38,113 bases of DNA. Origin: Lachnospiraceae bacterium UBA3732 (GTDB lineage: Bacteria; Bacillota; Clostridia; Lachnospirales; Lachnospiraceae). Positions 23,889 through 31,505 of the stretch are shown here, one piece after another (position 1 is the first letter of the stretch; each line of letters opens with the position of its first letter). The DNA lies in NCBI GenBank assembly GCA_002372545.1, contig DFHD01000093.1, positions 1 through 38,113 of the forward strand, read 5' to 3'. A program made the position numbers and the translations under genes. A model generated the notes under the pieces. It was not told the origin of the DNA. It worked only from the letters and a program-made list of their open reading frames with translations, and ran no database searches.

Positions 23889-25124
23889 TTGCTTGAGATT
23901 AAATCCAATGACGAAAAAGCGCCTGCAAGAATACTGGTCATCGGCGTGGGTGGAGCCGGCAACAATGCCGTAAACCGGATGATCGATGAGAATGTAGAGG
24001 GCGTAGAACTGATAGCGATCAATACAGATAAGCAGAGCCTGTCTCTCTGCCGTGCGACCACAAAGATCCAGATCGGTGAAAAGCTGACCAAGGGACTTGG
24101 CGCAGGAGCCAGACCGGAGATCGGCGCAAGCGCAGTTGAAGAGAACAGAGAAGAGATCAATGACATCATCAAGGATGCGGATATGGTATTTGTTACCTGC
24201 GGTATGGGCGGCGGAACAGGTACCGGTGCAGCTCCTGTTGTAGCGGAGATCGCAAGAAATCTTGGCATACTTACGGTAGGCGTTGTGACAAAGCCCTTCT
24301 CCTTCGAAGGAAAGCCGCGTATGAACAATGCTGTTAACGGTATTGCCAAGCTGCGTGATAATGTGGATACACTGATCGTTATCCCCAATGACCGTCTTCT
24401 GCAGATCTGCGACAAGCGTACCAGCATTCCGGATGCGCTGAAGAAGGCCGATGAGGTTCTTCAGCAGGGCGTGCAGGGCGTAACGGATCTGATCAACAAG
24501 CCGGGTCTGATCAACCTTGACTTTGCGGATATCCAGACGGTAATGCGTGATAAGGGCATTGCCCATATCGGTATTGGTAAGGCGAGCGGAGATAACAAGG
24601 CTGTGGATGCGATCAAGATGGCTATGGATTCCCCGCTTCTGGAAACAACCGTAAACGGCGCTACCGATATCATTGTAAACTTCTCCGGTAATGTAGGTAT
24701 CATGGAAACCTATGATGCGATCACGTATCTGACTGAGGTTGCCGGTGAAGACGCCAACATCATCTTCGGTACCGTTGATAATGATATGGCTGGCGATGAT
24801 GTAAGCATTACCATTATCGCTACAGGACTTGAAGCAAAGGATAAATTTGTAAAGCCTGTTCCCTCAAAGCCGGCTGCTTCGGCAGCGCATGAGCCGCAGG
24901 AAAATACGATCAAGACGCCGACCTTCAGCGGAAATGCCCCGAGAACGGCGCCGGTTCCTCTTCAGTTTAAGTCGGCAGCTGCTTCGGCACCGGCAGATAA
25001 GGCTGCTCAGCCGGTTATGGATACCCAGCCGGAAATGCCTTCGGCAACCTCTGAGTTCCAGGCCGCTGCACCGAAGACCAATACACAGAATATCAAGATC
25101 CCTGATTTCCTGAAGAGAGGCTGA
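23889..25124 (+). CDS. ftsZ: Cell division protein FtsZ
   Basis: FtsZ is the tubulin-like GTPase that forms the Z-ring. The 411-residue protein has VIGVGGAGNNAVNRM, the tubulin signature GGGTGTG (107-113), NDRLLQICDKRTSIPDAL and VNFSGNVGIMETYDAI, followed by a roughly 80-residue Pro/Ala/Thr-rich disordered linker. It ends in the conserved C-terminal peptide IKIPDFLKRG, which binds partners such as FtsA, SepF or EzrA. The start is TTG at 23889 with AAGGAGGG 7 bases upstream. No in-frame ATG offers a plausible alternative. FtsA is not encoded beside it, which fits Clostridia that anchor FtsZ by SepF. Confidence 0.98.
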   Translation: MLEIKSNDEKAPARILVIGVGGAGNNAVNRMIDENVEGVELIAINTDKQSLSLCRATTKIQIGEKLTKGLGAGARPEIGASAVEENREEINDIIKDADMVFVTCGMGGGTGTGAAPVVAEIARNLGILTVGVVTKPFSFEGKPRMNNAVNGIAKLRDNVDTLIVIPNDRLLQICDKRTSIPDALKKADEVLQQGVQGVTDLINKPGLINLDFADIQTVMRDKGIAHIGIGKASGDNKAVDAIKMAMDSPLLETTVNGATDIIVNFSGNVGIMETYDAITYLTEVAGEDANIIFGTVDNDMAGDDVSITIIATGLEAKDKFVKPVPSKPAASAAHEPQENTIKTPTFSGNAPRTAPVPLQFKSAAASAPADKAAQPVMDTQPEMPSATSEFQAAAPKTNTQNIKIPDFLKRG

Positions 25125-25210
25125 TCAGCGGAAATATCTCTCAGCCGGAATGGGGAGGCTATCCTGCTCTGAACGGGAGAGAAACTGAATGAGAAATATA
25201 TTAATCAGAC

Positions 25211-25242
25211 AGCCGGAAGAAATTCCGGCTGTTTGGGATTTT
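25211..25242 (+). terminator. Hairpin after ftsZ, probable terminator
   Basis: A perfect 8-bp stem (25211-25218 with 25223-25230) has a GAAA loop followed by GTTTGGGATTTT. It lies 86 bases after the ftsZ stop. It would be inside the next gene if that gene started at ATG 25189, which is one reason for preferring the later start at 25258. Confidence 0.55.
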
Positions 25243-25257
25243 ACAGGAGATAATGAT

Positions 25258-26010
25258 TTGTCGGATAAATGCAGGGTCAGTGTGGTGATCCCGTGCTGGC
25301 GGGCAGAGGATACCATCGGCGAAACAGTCCGAAGTGTGCTTGCCCAGACAGAAACCTCACTGGAAGTGATCCTTGTGATCAGCGGCGAAATGGATGAAAG
25401 CGTTCTTCCCACGGACAGCCGGATCCGGATGATCCGCAGCGGGGAGAAGCTCTCATCAGCTGCTGCCAGGAGAACAGGCGTCCGGAATGCCATGGGAAGC
25501 TATGTGGCTTTTCTGGATGCGGACGACCTCTGGGATAAGGATAAGCTTCGGCTGGAGATCAAAATGCTGCAAAGAAAAAATAAAAAAGGAGAGTCGCCTC
25601 TGCTTGTCTTTACCGGACGGCAGCTGATCCGGGAGGATGGGAAGCCGCTGGGCAGATATATTCCGGCAAGGCGGATCGTAACTTACCGGGATCTTCTGAA
25701 GACCAACAGCATCAGCTGTTCATCGGTTCTGATGCTGAGGGAGACAGCAGAGAGGCTTGTTTATCCTGAGGGGAGGCTTCATGAGGACTATGCCGCCTGG
25801 CTGGAGCTTTTCAGAACCGGCGGATATGCTGCGGGAATCGACAGGCCGCTTCTTTTTTACAGGGTCAGGAGGGGGAGCCGTTCAGGCGTCAAGACCAGGT
25901 CGGCAGCCATGCACTGGCGCACCCTCAGGTTTCATGGATTATCGGCTTGCAGGTCGGCTTTTTGTATGGTATCCTATGTTTTGCATGGAATCAAAAAGTA
26001 TTATCTATAG
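25258..26010 (+). CDS. Family 2 glycosyltransferase
   Basis: This GT-A fold glycosyltransferase has 250 residues from TTG 25258. It contains VSVVIPCWRAEDTIGETVRS at the nucleotide-binding start, LDADDLWD (Asp87-Asp90, the DxD-type metal site), and HEDYAAWLEL near the acceptor region. It resembles the TuaG/WcaA-like enzymes that add sugars to surface polymers; donor and acceptor are unknown. TTG 25258 is preferred: CAGGAGA lies 7 bases upstream and GT2 proteins usually begin just before the VSVVIP strand. ATG 25189 is the alternative and would add 23 residues encoded across a terminator-like hairpin. No membrane helix is evident. Confidence 0.82.
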   Translation: MSDKCRVSVVIPCWRAEDTIGETVRSVLAQTETSLEVILVISGEMDESVLPTDSRIRMIRSGEKLSSAAARRTGVRNAMGSYVAFLDADDLWDKDKLRLEIKMLQRKNKKGESPLLVFTGRQLIREDGKPLGRYIPARRIVTYRDLLKTNSISCSSVLMLRETAERLVYPEGRLHEDYAAWLELFRTGGYAAGIDRPLLFYRVRRGSRSGVKTRSAAMHWRTLRFHGLSACRSAFCMVSYVLHGIKKYYL

Positions 26011-26020
26011 GGGTAATTGA

Positions 26021-26830
26021 ATGGAAGATACAAGAGCAGAGCTTCTGCTTCGGCGGCTCGGGGAACTGGAGCGTAACGCAAAGGAATCCCATCTGAATAA
26101 AAACATGATCGTTGTGGACAGGGAGGAGCTTTCCTATCTGGTTAAATCTCTTTCCGAAGTTCTCCGTCAGGAGCTTACGGAATACCGGAAGATTAACGAT
26201 ATCCGCGCAAGGATCATCCGCGATGCCCAGAAGCAGGCGGAGGATATTAAATATGAGGCGGAGAAGAGTGCCAGCAGGATCAGGGTAACCAAGCGCAGGC
26301 CGGATGAACCGCCCGGATTCCGCGTGCAGGAGCTGTCGGATGAGGATAAAAAGGCTCTTCGTACGGCCAATGATATTTATGCGGCGTCTCTCATTTACAC
26401 AGATGAGATGCTGACCGAGGTAGACCACCTGGTTAACGAGGCCTATCAGAAGATTGACAGTGAATATAACCGGATGAAAAATACACTCGCGGAGAAGATC
26501 CGGGATATATCCGCAAGTAAGACGGAGCTGATGAACCAGCTCGATGACCTGTCCAAGCTCGATCGATACAGCCAGGTTCTCGAAATGGGACAGCTGCTTG
26601 CCCAGGAGCTTTATTACGAAAAGGAAAAGGCCAGGGCAGAAGAGGCTGAGCGAGAGGCGCAGATGGAATTCCACTTCGATGAGGATGAGAAGAAGAAGGA
26701 AAAAAAGCACCGGCCCGCTATCAGCGAGGATCGTTCCGAGGTGAAGATCAAAACGAGGAAGGCGGAAAAGCCGGCGATCAGGGTTATGGACAGATCCGGA
26801 GAGGTGAAAAAGAATGAACAGGATAAGTAA
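26021..26830 (+). CDS. Coiled-coil protein of unknown function
   Basis: This 269-residue, highly charged soluble protein is mostly helical. Residues 1-95 form a coiled coil (LRRLGELERNAKES, then IIRDAQKQAEDIKYEAEKSA), recalling DivIVA-like or V-ATPase subunit E/H-like stalk helices. A short Pro-containing break follows (RRPDEPPGFRVQELS), then a second helical segment (about 110-215) and a Lys/Glu-rich tail. No catalytic motif is seen. The position beside ftsZ and a glycosyltransferase is compatible with a role in division or envelope assembly, but that is speculation. It starts 10 bases after the glycosyltransferase stop. Its end overlaps the thioesterase start by 17 bases. Confidence 0.75.
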   Translation: MEDTRAELLLRRLGELERNAKESHLNKNMIVVDREELSYLVKSLSEVLRQELTEYRKINDIRARIIRDAQKQAEDIKYEAEKSASRIRVTKRRPDEPPGFRVQELSDEDKKALRTANDIYAASLIYTDEMLTEVDHLVNEAYQKIDSEYNRMKNTLAEKIRDISASKTELMNQLDDLSKLDRYSQVLEMGQLLAQELYYEKEKARAEEAEREAQMEFHFDEDEKKKEKKHRPAISEDRSEVKIKTRKAEKPAIRVMDRSGEVKKNEQDK

Positions 26831-27257
26831 GATCAAACCCTATATCCGGGCTGTGAATTATTACGAGACGGATCAGATGCATGTGGTGCACCATTCCAAT
26901 TATGCCAGATATATGGAGGAGGCCAGGCTGGACATGATGAACCAGATCGGGCTTTCCTATGATAAGATGGAGGAGATGGGGATCATCATTCCCGTCCTGG
27001 AGCTCCACAATGTCTTTACCAATGCGATCCATTACGGGGATATTATCTCGATTCAGCCTTCGCTCGTTAAGCTGACCCCCGTTCGTTTCGGCATGCATTA
27101 TGAGTTTTATGATGCAGGGACCGGCGCGTGGCTTAACCGTGCGGATACCAGTCATGCTTTCGTGGACACGGATTTCCGGCCCATGAACCTGAAGAAGAAG
27201 TATCCGGAGGTGTATGCTGCGATGGAGGCGCTTCTGCAGGCGCCGGAAGAGAAATGA
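26814..27257 (+). CDS. Hotdog-fold acyl-CoA thioesterase (4HBT/YbgC type)
   Basis: This 147-residue single-domain protein has the catalytic pattern ETDQMHVVHHSNYARYMEEAR with Asp20, the general-base position of 4-hydroxybenzoyl-CoA thioesterase-like enzymes. It is likely to hydrolyse acyl-CoA or acyl-carrier thioesters in the cytoplasm; chain preference is unknown. The start lies inside the preceding gene (17-base overlap) with GAGAGGTG upstream, implying coupled translation. A strong terminator follows and ends the ftsZ-glycosyltransferase-coiled coil-thioesterase run. Confidence 0.9.
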   Translation: MNRISKIKPYIRAVNYYETDQMHVVHHSNYARYMEEARLDMMNQIGLSYDKMEEMGIIIPVLELHNVFTNAIHYGDIISIQPSLVKLTPVRFGMHYEFYDAGTGAWLNRADTSHAFVDTDFRPMNLKKKYPEVYAAMEALLQAPEEK

Positions 27258-27278
27258 CAGCAAAGACAGTAAAATGGT

Positions 27279-27312
27279 AAAAAACCAGGGCCGGTAAAGA
27301 CCCTGGTTTTTT
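27279..27312. terminator. Bidirectional terminator after the thioesterase gene
   Basis: A perfect 12-bp inverted repeat (27279-27290 with 27301-27312) has a 10-base loop. The A-run on the left and T-run on the right serve the plus-strand thioesterase and the converging minus-strand GGDEF gene. Confidence 0.93.
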
Positions 27313-27349
27313 TACATTTTAAATGGTAACGGCTGCGATGACGCTTCAC

Positions 27350-29674
27350 TCATGCTTTTTCGGAATCTTTTCTTACATCCTTACGCTTGCTCTTTTTGTT
27401 GATGTAGAGATTCTGGTCGGCGATGGTCATATCATCCTCAACATGAATCTCGTCGCTGCAGACAAAATCGGTAAAGCCGAAGCTGAATTCGATATAATAG
27501 GGTTTGTCGCAGGTGCGGTTCAGCTGATCCATGGAATCCTTCAGCGTTTTGGTGAAGCGGACGTCGTCCCCTTCACGGATAGAAGGAACGAATACGGCAA
27601 ATTCATCGCCTCCGATCCGGGCGATAATGGAATTGCCGGGGAAGCTGCTCCGGAGGATCTTGGCAATGGACCGGAGAGCAAAGTCGCCGTCCTTATGGCC
27701 GAAGATATCGTTCACCTGCTTCAGATTATCCATGTCGATATAGGCGGCCATGGAATGAATGCCTCTGTTGGCTCTTGCGTTGGTAAACTGCTGTGCGGTA
27801 TCAAAGAAGCCGCGGCGGTTCAGAAGTCCGGTGAGCTCATCGGTTACAGAGAGCGCGTTCAAAAGGTCGTTTTTCTCCCGGATCTCATTCATAGTGGCTT
27901 CCAGACGGTTCTGGATGGAAAGCTCCTGCTTCATCAGGGCAATGAACTTCATGGAAGTGCCCAGCTGAAGAGAGGTGGAATAGATGCTCTTGAAATTGGG
28001 CAGGTCCGCCTCGCAGAGGAAGAGACCGTGCTGCACCTCGTTGGTAAAAATGGGCGTCAGGACCATCGTCCGTCGGCGGTTTACATCATTTTTGGGCTTC
28101 AGGACCATATAGGAGGGCATGATCCGGTTGTCGCCCCGGAGAACATGAATCTTTCCATCCTGATAATAGGCCTGGATCATCAGGTATTTGGGAATCTGCC
28201 ACATACCGGTGGTGAGCTCCACGGGAACCTCGTCATAAAGATAAACATACGCGCTGGGGAAGCCGATGTAGTGTTCCAGCTTTTCCATGATCAGATGGAA
28301 GCATTTATAGTCATCGGTTGCCGTGAGAAGCGTATCTCTTGTAATGTATACGGAGGACCAGGCGTTTTCCTTATTCTCCCGGCTTTCTTCCATGAGTCTC
28401 CTGGCTGTAAAGTAGGAGAGGGAGGAAAGTACGGAATTGAACAGAGAGGAAAGTCTGGCCAGCCTTTCCTGGGAAATATCCAGATTGGTCAGAAATCTGG
28501 ATAAAAGATCCACAAAGTAGATCACGTTGATAGTAGAGAAATAGTAGCGGATGATATCATTCGCCAGAAGCTTTCCAAGCTCCTCCCGGATCAGGGAGAA
28601 GTCCACGGGGTCATCACGGAAGACCATTTCGGTAAAGTGCAGGATAAAGGGATCCATGAGTGCAAAAAGCTGCCGGGAATAGAATATGTTATTATAGTGG
28701 CTCATGAAATGATCCTTGAAGAACTGCATCAGCTCTTCAGGAGAGCTCTCTGCAAGGGAATCGTTGACCGATTGAATGATCACGGGATCCGTGGCCGGAT
28801 CCAGACCGCAGGAAAAACGGGAGATCATCTTGGAATGCAGAATGGATTTGGAGGTGGTCCCCTTTTCCATCAGCTCCAGAACCTGGAAAACGGACTGGTA
28901 TCCAAGGTCCATGATGTTATTATCAACTGTGGTGAGAGCGGGCGAAAGAGAAAGGGAGTAGGGCGCATTGTCATAGCCCGTGACAAGAATATCCTTGCCG
29001 ATCACAAGACCGCGGCGCTTGATGGCGGTATAGCCGCCGATGGCCATGGTATCGTTGGCGAAGATGATCGCTTCCAGATCCGGGTTGCGGTCCAGAAGGT
29101 CGTCTACAATCTCTTCCGTATATTCGGAGAAATTACCGTAAACCACGCGGTTTTCGTCATAGGGGATATCATTCTCTGCCAGCACCTCTTTATATACAGT
29201 AAGGCGCTCCAGCGCATCGCTGTTTTCCAGCCGCCCGCTGACGAAACCAATCCTGGATTTCCGGTGCTCCTTGATCAGATGCTCCACGATCTGGCGCATG
29301 CCGGTCTTCCCCTCTGTATAGAGGCACGGGTAGCCGGGCACCTCGATCTCCAGGGTGAGAACGGGAATATCAAAGGCGTCAAGGAAGGCTTTTTTATCTT
29401 CAACAGAAATAAAGCTTCCGATGGAGCCGATACTCACGATCAGCGCATCTAATGATTTTTTGGAAGCATAATAAAAGATGGAATTATATTGATAATCATA
29501 TTTTGCATTAACGGGATCGTTATAAGATGCATTGAGATACATGCCGGGGAAGATCGTCAGATTGACATCTGCCTCCTCGGCGGCATATTCAACGCCTTTG
29601 CAGATTTCAAAAGCGTAATCGTTATCCAGATGACAGGTAAAAAAACCGATATTCGGTCTGACTTTTCTTTTCAA
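27350..29674 (-). CDS. LacI-type ligand-binding domain fused to a GGDEF diguanylate cyclase
   Basis: The protein has 774 residues with no signal peptide, membrane helix or HTH visible. Residues 1 to about 290 resemble the LacI/PurR periplasmic-binding-protein fold (VRPNIGFFTCHLDNDYAFEI, RIGFVSGRLENSDALERL, IIFANDTMAIGGYTAIKRRG, VTGYDNAPYS). A helical region follows, then a GAF-like segment (about 440-590), a signalling helix, and a GGDEF domain. That domain has SVTDELTGLLNRRGF, DMDNLKQVNDIFGHKDGD and GGDEF (688-692), so it should make c-di-GMP. No RxxD inhibitory site precedes GGDEF. It probably senses a cytoplasmic small molecule, perhaps a sugar or nucleoside. TTG 29674 is chosen, with GGGGGAGGG 8 bases upstream. 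It is divergent from purM. Confidence 0.9.
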   Translation of the reverse strand: MKRKVRPNIGFFTCHLDNDYAFEICKGVEYAAEEADVNLTIFPGMYLNASYNDPVNAKYDYQYNSIFYYASKKSLDALIVSIGSIGSFISVEDKKAFLDAFDIPVLTLEIEVPGYPCLYTEGKTGMRQIVEHLIKEHRKSRIGFVSGRLENSDALERLTVYKEVLAENDIPYDENRVVYGNFSEYTEEIVDDLLDRNPDLEAIIFANDTMAIGGYTAIKRRGLVIGKDILVTGYDNAPYSLSLSPALTTVDNNIMDLGYQSVFQVLELMEKGTTSKSILHSKMISRFSCGLDPATDPVIIQSVNDSLAESSPEELMQFFKDHFMSHYNNIFYSRQLFALMDPFILHFTEMVFRDDPVDFSLIREELGKLLANDIIRYYFSTINVIYFVDLLSRFLTNLDISQERLARLSSLFNSVLSSLSYFTARRLMEESRENKENAWSSVYITRDTLLTATDDYKCFHLIMEKLEHYIGFPSAYVYLYDEVPVELTTGMWQIPKYLMIQAYYQDGKIHVLRGDNRIMPSYMVLKPKNDVNRRRTMVLTPIFTNEVQHGLFLCEADLPNFKSIYSTSLQLGTSMKFIALMKQELSIQNRLEATMNEIREKNDLLNALSVTDELTGLLNRRGFFDTAQQFTNARANRGIHSMAAYIDMDNLKQVNDIFGHKDGDFALRSIAKILRSSFPGNSIIARIGGDEFAVFVPSIREGDDVRFTKTLKDSMDQLNRTCDKPYYIEFSFGFTDFVCSDEIHVEDDMTIADQNLYINKKSKRKDVRKDSEKA

Positions 29675-29760
29675 ATGTACACCCTCCCCCAAGGTATGGC
29701 CGGCGGGAACCGGAAAAGCGATAGCAGAGGACCCGGACGGTCATATGAATAGTTACATTC

Positions 29761-29789
29761 AGTTTAGCATATCCGGAAAAAAAGGGCAA
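29761..29789 (-). promoter_or_regulatory. Candidate promoter of the LacI-type/GGDEF gene
   Basis: On the minus strand: TTGCCC (29789-29784), a 17-base spacer, and TAAACT (29766-29761). Each hexamer matches consensus at four positions. It lies back to back with the purM promoter. Confidence 0.4.
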
Positions 29790-29791
29790 TA

Positions 29792-29820
29792 TTTACAAAA
29801 GCCGTTTTCTTGATTATAAT
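29792..29820 (+). promoter_or_regulatory. Promoter of the purM operon
   Basis: TTTACA (29792-29797), a 17-base spacer, and a perfect TATAAT (29815-29820), about 50 bases before purM. The leader is too short for a purine riboswitch, and no PurR box is recognisable. Confidence 0.75.
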
Positions 29821-29868
29821 AGCCTGTAGTGTAACTGTTTTCGTATCATATTTCAGGAGGGAAAAATC

Positions 29869-30894
29869 TTGGATTACAAAAAAGCAGGAGTGGACATTGA
29901 AGCAGGCTACCGTTCGGTGGAGCTCATGAAGGAGCATATCAAAAAGACCATGCGGCCGGAGGTGATGGGAGGAATCGGCGGTTTTGCCGGTGCATTTGAT
30001 CTTTCTTCGATCAAGAACATGGAGGAGCCCGTCCTTCTTTCGGGCACAGACGGCTGCGGAACGAAGGTGAAGCTGGCCTTTCTTATGGATAAGCATGATA
30101 CCATCGGTATCGATGCGGTTGCCATGTGTGTGAACGATATTGCCTGTTCAGGCGGCGAGCCCCTGTTTTTCCTGGACTATATCGCATGCGGGAAGAACTA
30201 TCCGGAAAAAATCGCTGCGATCGTCAGCGGCGTGGCGGAGGGCTGCCGTCAGGCCGGCGCTGCCCTGGTAGGCGGAGAAACGGCAGAACATCCCGGACTT
30301 ATGCCGGAGGATGAATACGATCTGGCCGGCTTTGCCGTGGGCGTAGCGGAAAAGAAGGAAATGATCACTGGAGAATCCATTTGCGAGGGAGACAGTCTGA
30401 TCGGTATTGCCTCCAGCGGCGTGCACAGCAACGGCTTTTCTCTGGTGCGGAAGGTATTCTCCATGACGAAGGAATCGCTGGATACCTATTATGACGAGCT
30501 GGGCATGACTCTGGGCGAGTGTCTCATTACGCCCACCAGGATTTATGTGAAGGCGCTGAAGGCGCTGAAGGATGCCGGCGTCCGGGTTAAGGGCTGCAGC
30601 CATATTACCGGAGGCGGCTTCTATGAGAATATTCCCCGTATGCTTCCCGAGGGAGTCCGGGCGGTGGTGGAAAAGGATTCTTATGATGTTCCGCCTATTT
30701 TCGGTCTCCTGGCAAAGGAGGGAAATATCGAAGAGAAGATGATGTACAATACCTTTAATATGGGCCTCGGTATGGTGATCGCTGTGGATGAAAAAGACCG
30801 GGAGAAGGCTCTCCGGGTGCTTTCCGATGCCGGCGAAAAGGCCTGGGCTGTAGGTAAGGTCATCAGCGGAGAAAAGGGAGTGGAATTATGCTGA
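29869..30894 (+). CDS. purM: Phosphoribosylformylglycinamidine cyclo-ligase (AIR synthetase)
   Basis: PurM uses ATP to close formylglycinamidine ribonucleotide to aminoimidazole ribonucleotide in purine synthesis. The 341-residue protein is full length, with YKKAGVDIEAGYRSVELMK at the start, GTDGCGTKVKLAF, DAVAMCVNDIACSGGEPLFFLDY and GGETAEHPGLMPEDEYDLAGF. The start is TTG at 29869 with CAGGAGGG upstream. It leads a run with purN and purD, and its end overlaps purN by 7 bases. Confidence 0.97.
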   Translation: MDYKKAGVDIEAGYRSVELMKEHIKKTMRPEVMGGIGGFAGAFDLSSIKNMEEPVLLSGTDGCGTKVKLAFLMDKHDTIGIDAVAMCVNDIACSGGEPLFFLDYIACGKNYPEKIAAIVSGVAEGCRQAGAALVGGETAEHPGLMPEDEYDLAGFAVGVAEKKEMITGESICEGDSLIGIASSGVHSNGFSLVRKVFSMTKESLDTYYDELGMTLGECLITPTRIYVKALKALKDAGVRVKGCSHITGGGFYENIPRMLPEGVRAVVEKDSYDVPPIFGLLAKEGNIEEKMMYNTFNMGLGMVIAVDEKDREKALRVLSDAGEKAWAVGKVISGEKGVELC

Positions 30895-31505
30895 GAGTGC
30901 TGACTCTGGTGTCAGGAGGCGGCACCAATCTGCAGGCCATTATTGACGGTGTGGCTGCAGGAACGGTTAAGAATACGGAGCTTGTGGGTGTGATCAGTAA
31001 CAATCCCGGGGTCTATGCGCTGGAGCGCGCAGCGAAGGCGGGAATCCCCGCGGAGGTGCTTTCCCCCAAGGATTTCCCGGATCGGGAGGCCTTTCATCGG
31101 GCGTTTCTGGAAAAGTGCAAAAGCTACCGGCCCGATCTTATTGTGCTGGCCGGATTTCTGGTGGTGATCCCGCCGGAATTCATCCGGGAGTTTGAGGGAA
31201 GGATCATTAATATCCATCCGTCTCTGATCCCCAGCTTTTGCGGAACAGGCTATTACGGGCTGAAAGTACATGAAGCGGCCCTTGCCCGCGGCGTTAAGGT
31301 ATCCGGGGCAACGGTGCATTTTGTGGACAGCGGGACGGATACCGGCCCGATCATCCTGCAGAAGGCGGTAGAGGTCCTTCCGGGAGATACGCCGGAGATC
31401 CTGCAGAAGAGAATCATGGAGCAGGCAGAATGGGTTCTCCTGCCGGCGGCTGTATCCGGCATTGCCACGGGAGAGATAAAATATACCAGGAGGGAAGATA
31501 AATGA
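30888..31505 (+). CDS. purN: Phosphoribosylglycinamide formyltransferase
   Basis: PurN formylates glycinamide ribonucleotide using 10-formyl-tetrahydrofolate. The 205-residue protein has VLTLVSGGGTNLQAIID at the phosphate-binding start and the catalytic stretch INIHPSLIPSFCGTGYYG (Asn and His). It also has GATVHFVDSGTDTGPII with the catalytic Asp. It overlaps purM by 7 bases and purD by 4, so all three are translated as a coupled unit. purH, often located between purN and purD, is not here. Confidence 0.97.
   Translation: MLRVLTLVSGGGTNLQAIIDGVAAGTVKNTELVGVISNNPGVYALERAAKAGIPAEVLSPKDFPDREAFHRAFLEKCKSYRPDLIVLAGFLVVIPPEFIREFEGRIINIHPSLIPSFCGTGYYGLKVHEAALARGVKVSGATVHFVDSGTDTGPIILQKAVEVLPGDTPEILQKRIMEQAEWVLLPAAVSGIATGEIKYTRREDK

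Noticed and set aside
27323..28504. Plus-strand open frame opposite the GGDEF region
   Set aside because: The minus strand carries GGDEF and LacI-type motifs with a good ribosome binding site. The plus frame is a shadow.
29693..29868. Purine riboswitch ahead of purM
   Set aside because: The leader from the predicted promoter is only about 40-50 bases and shows no three-way junction pattern.
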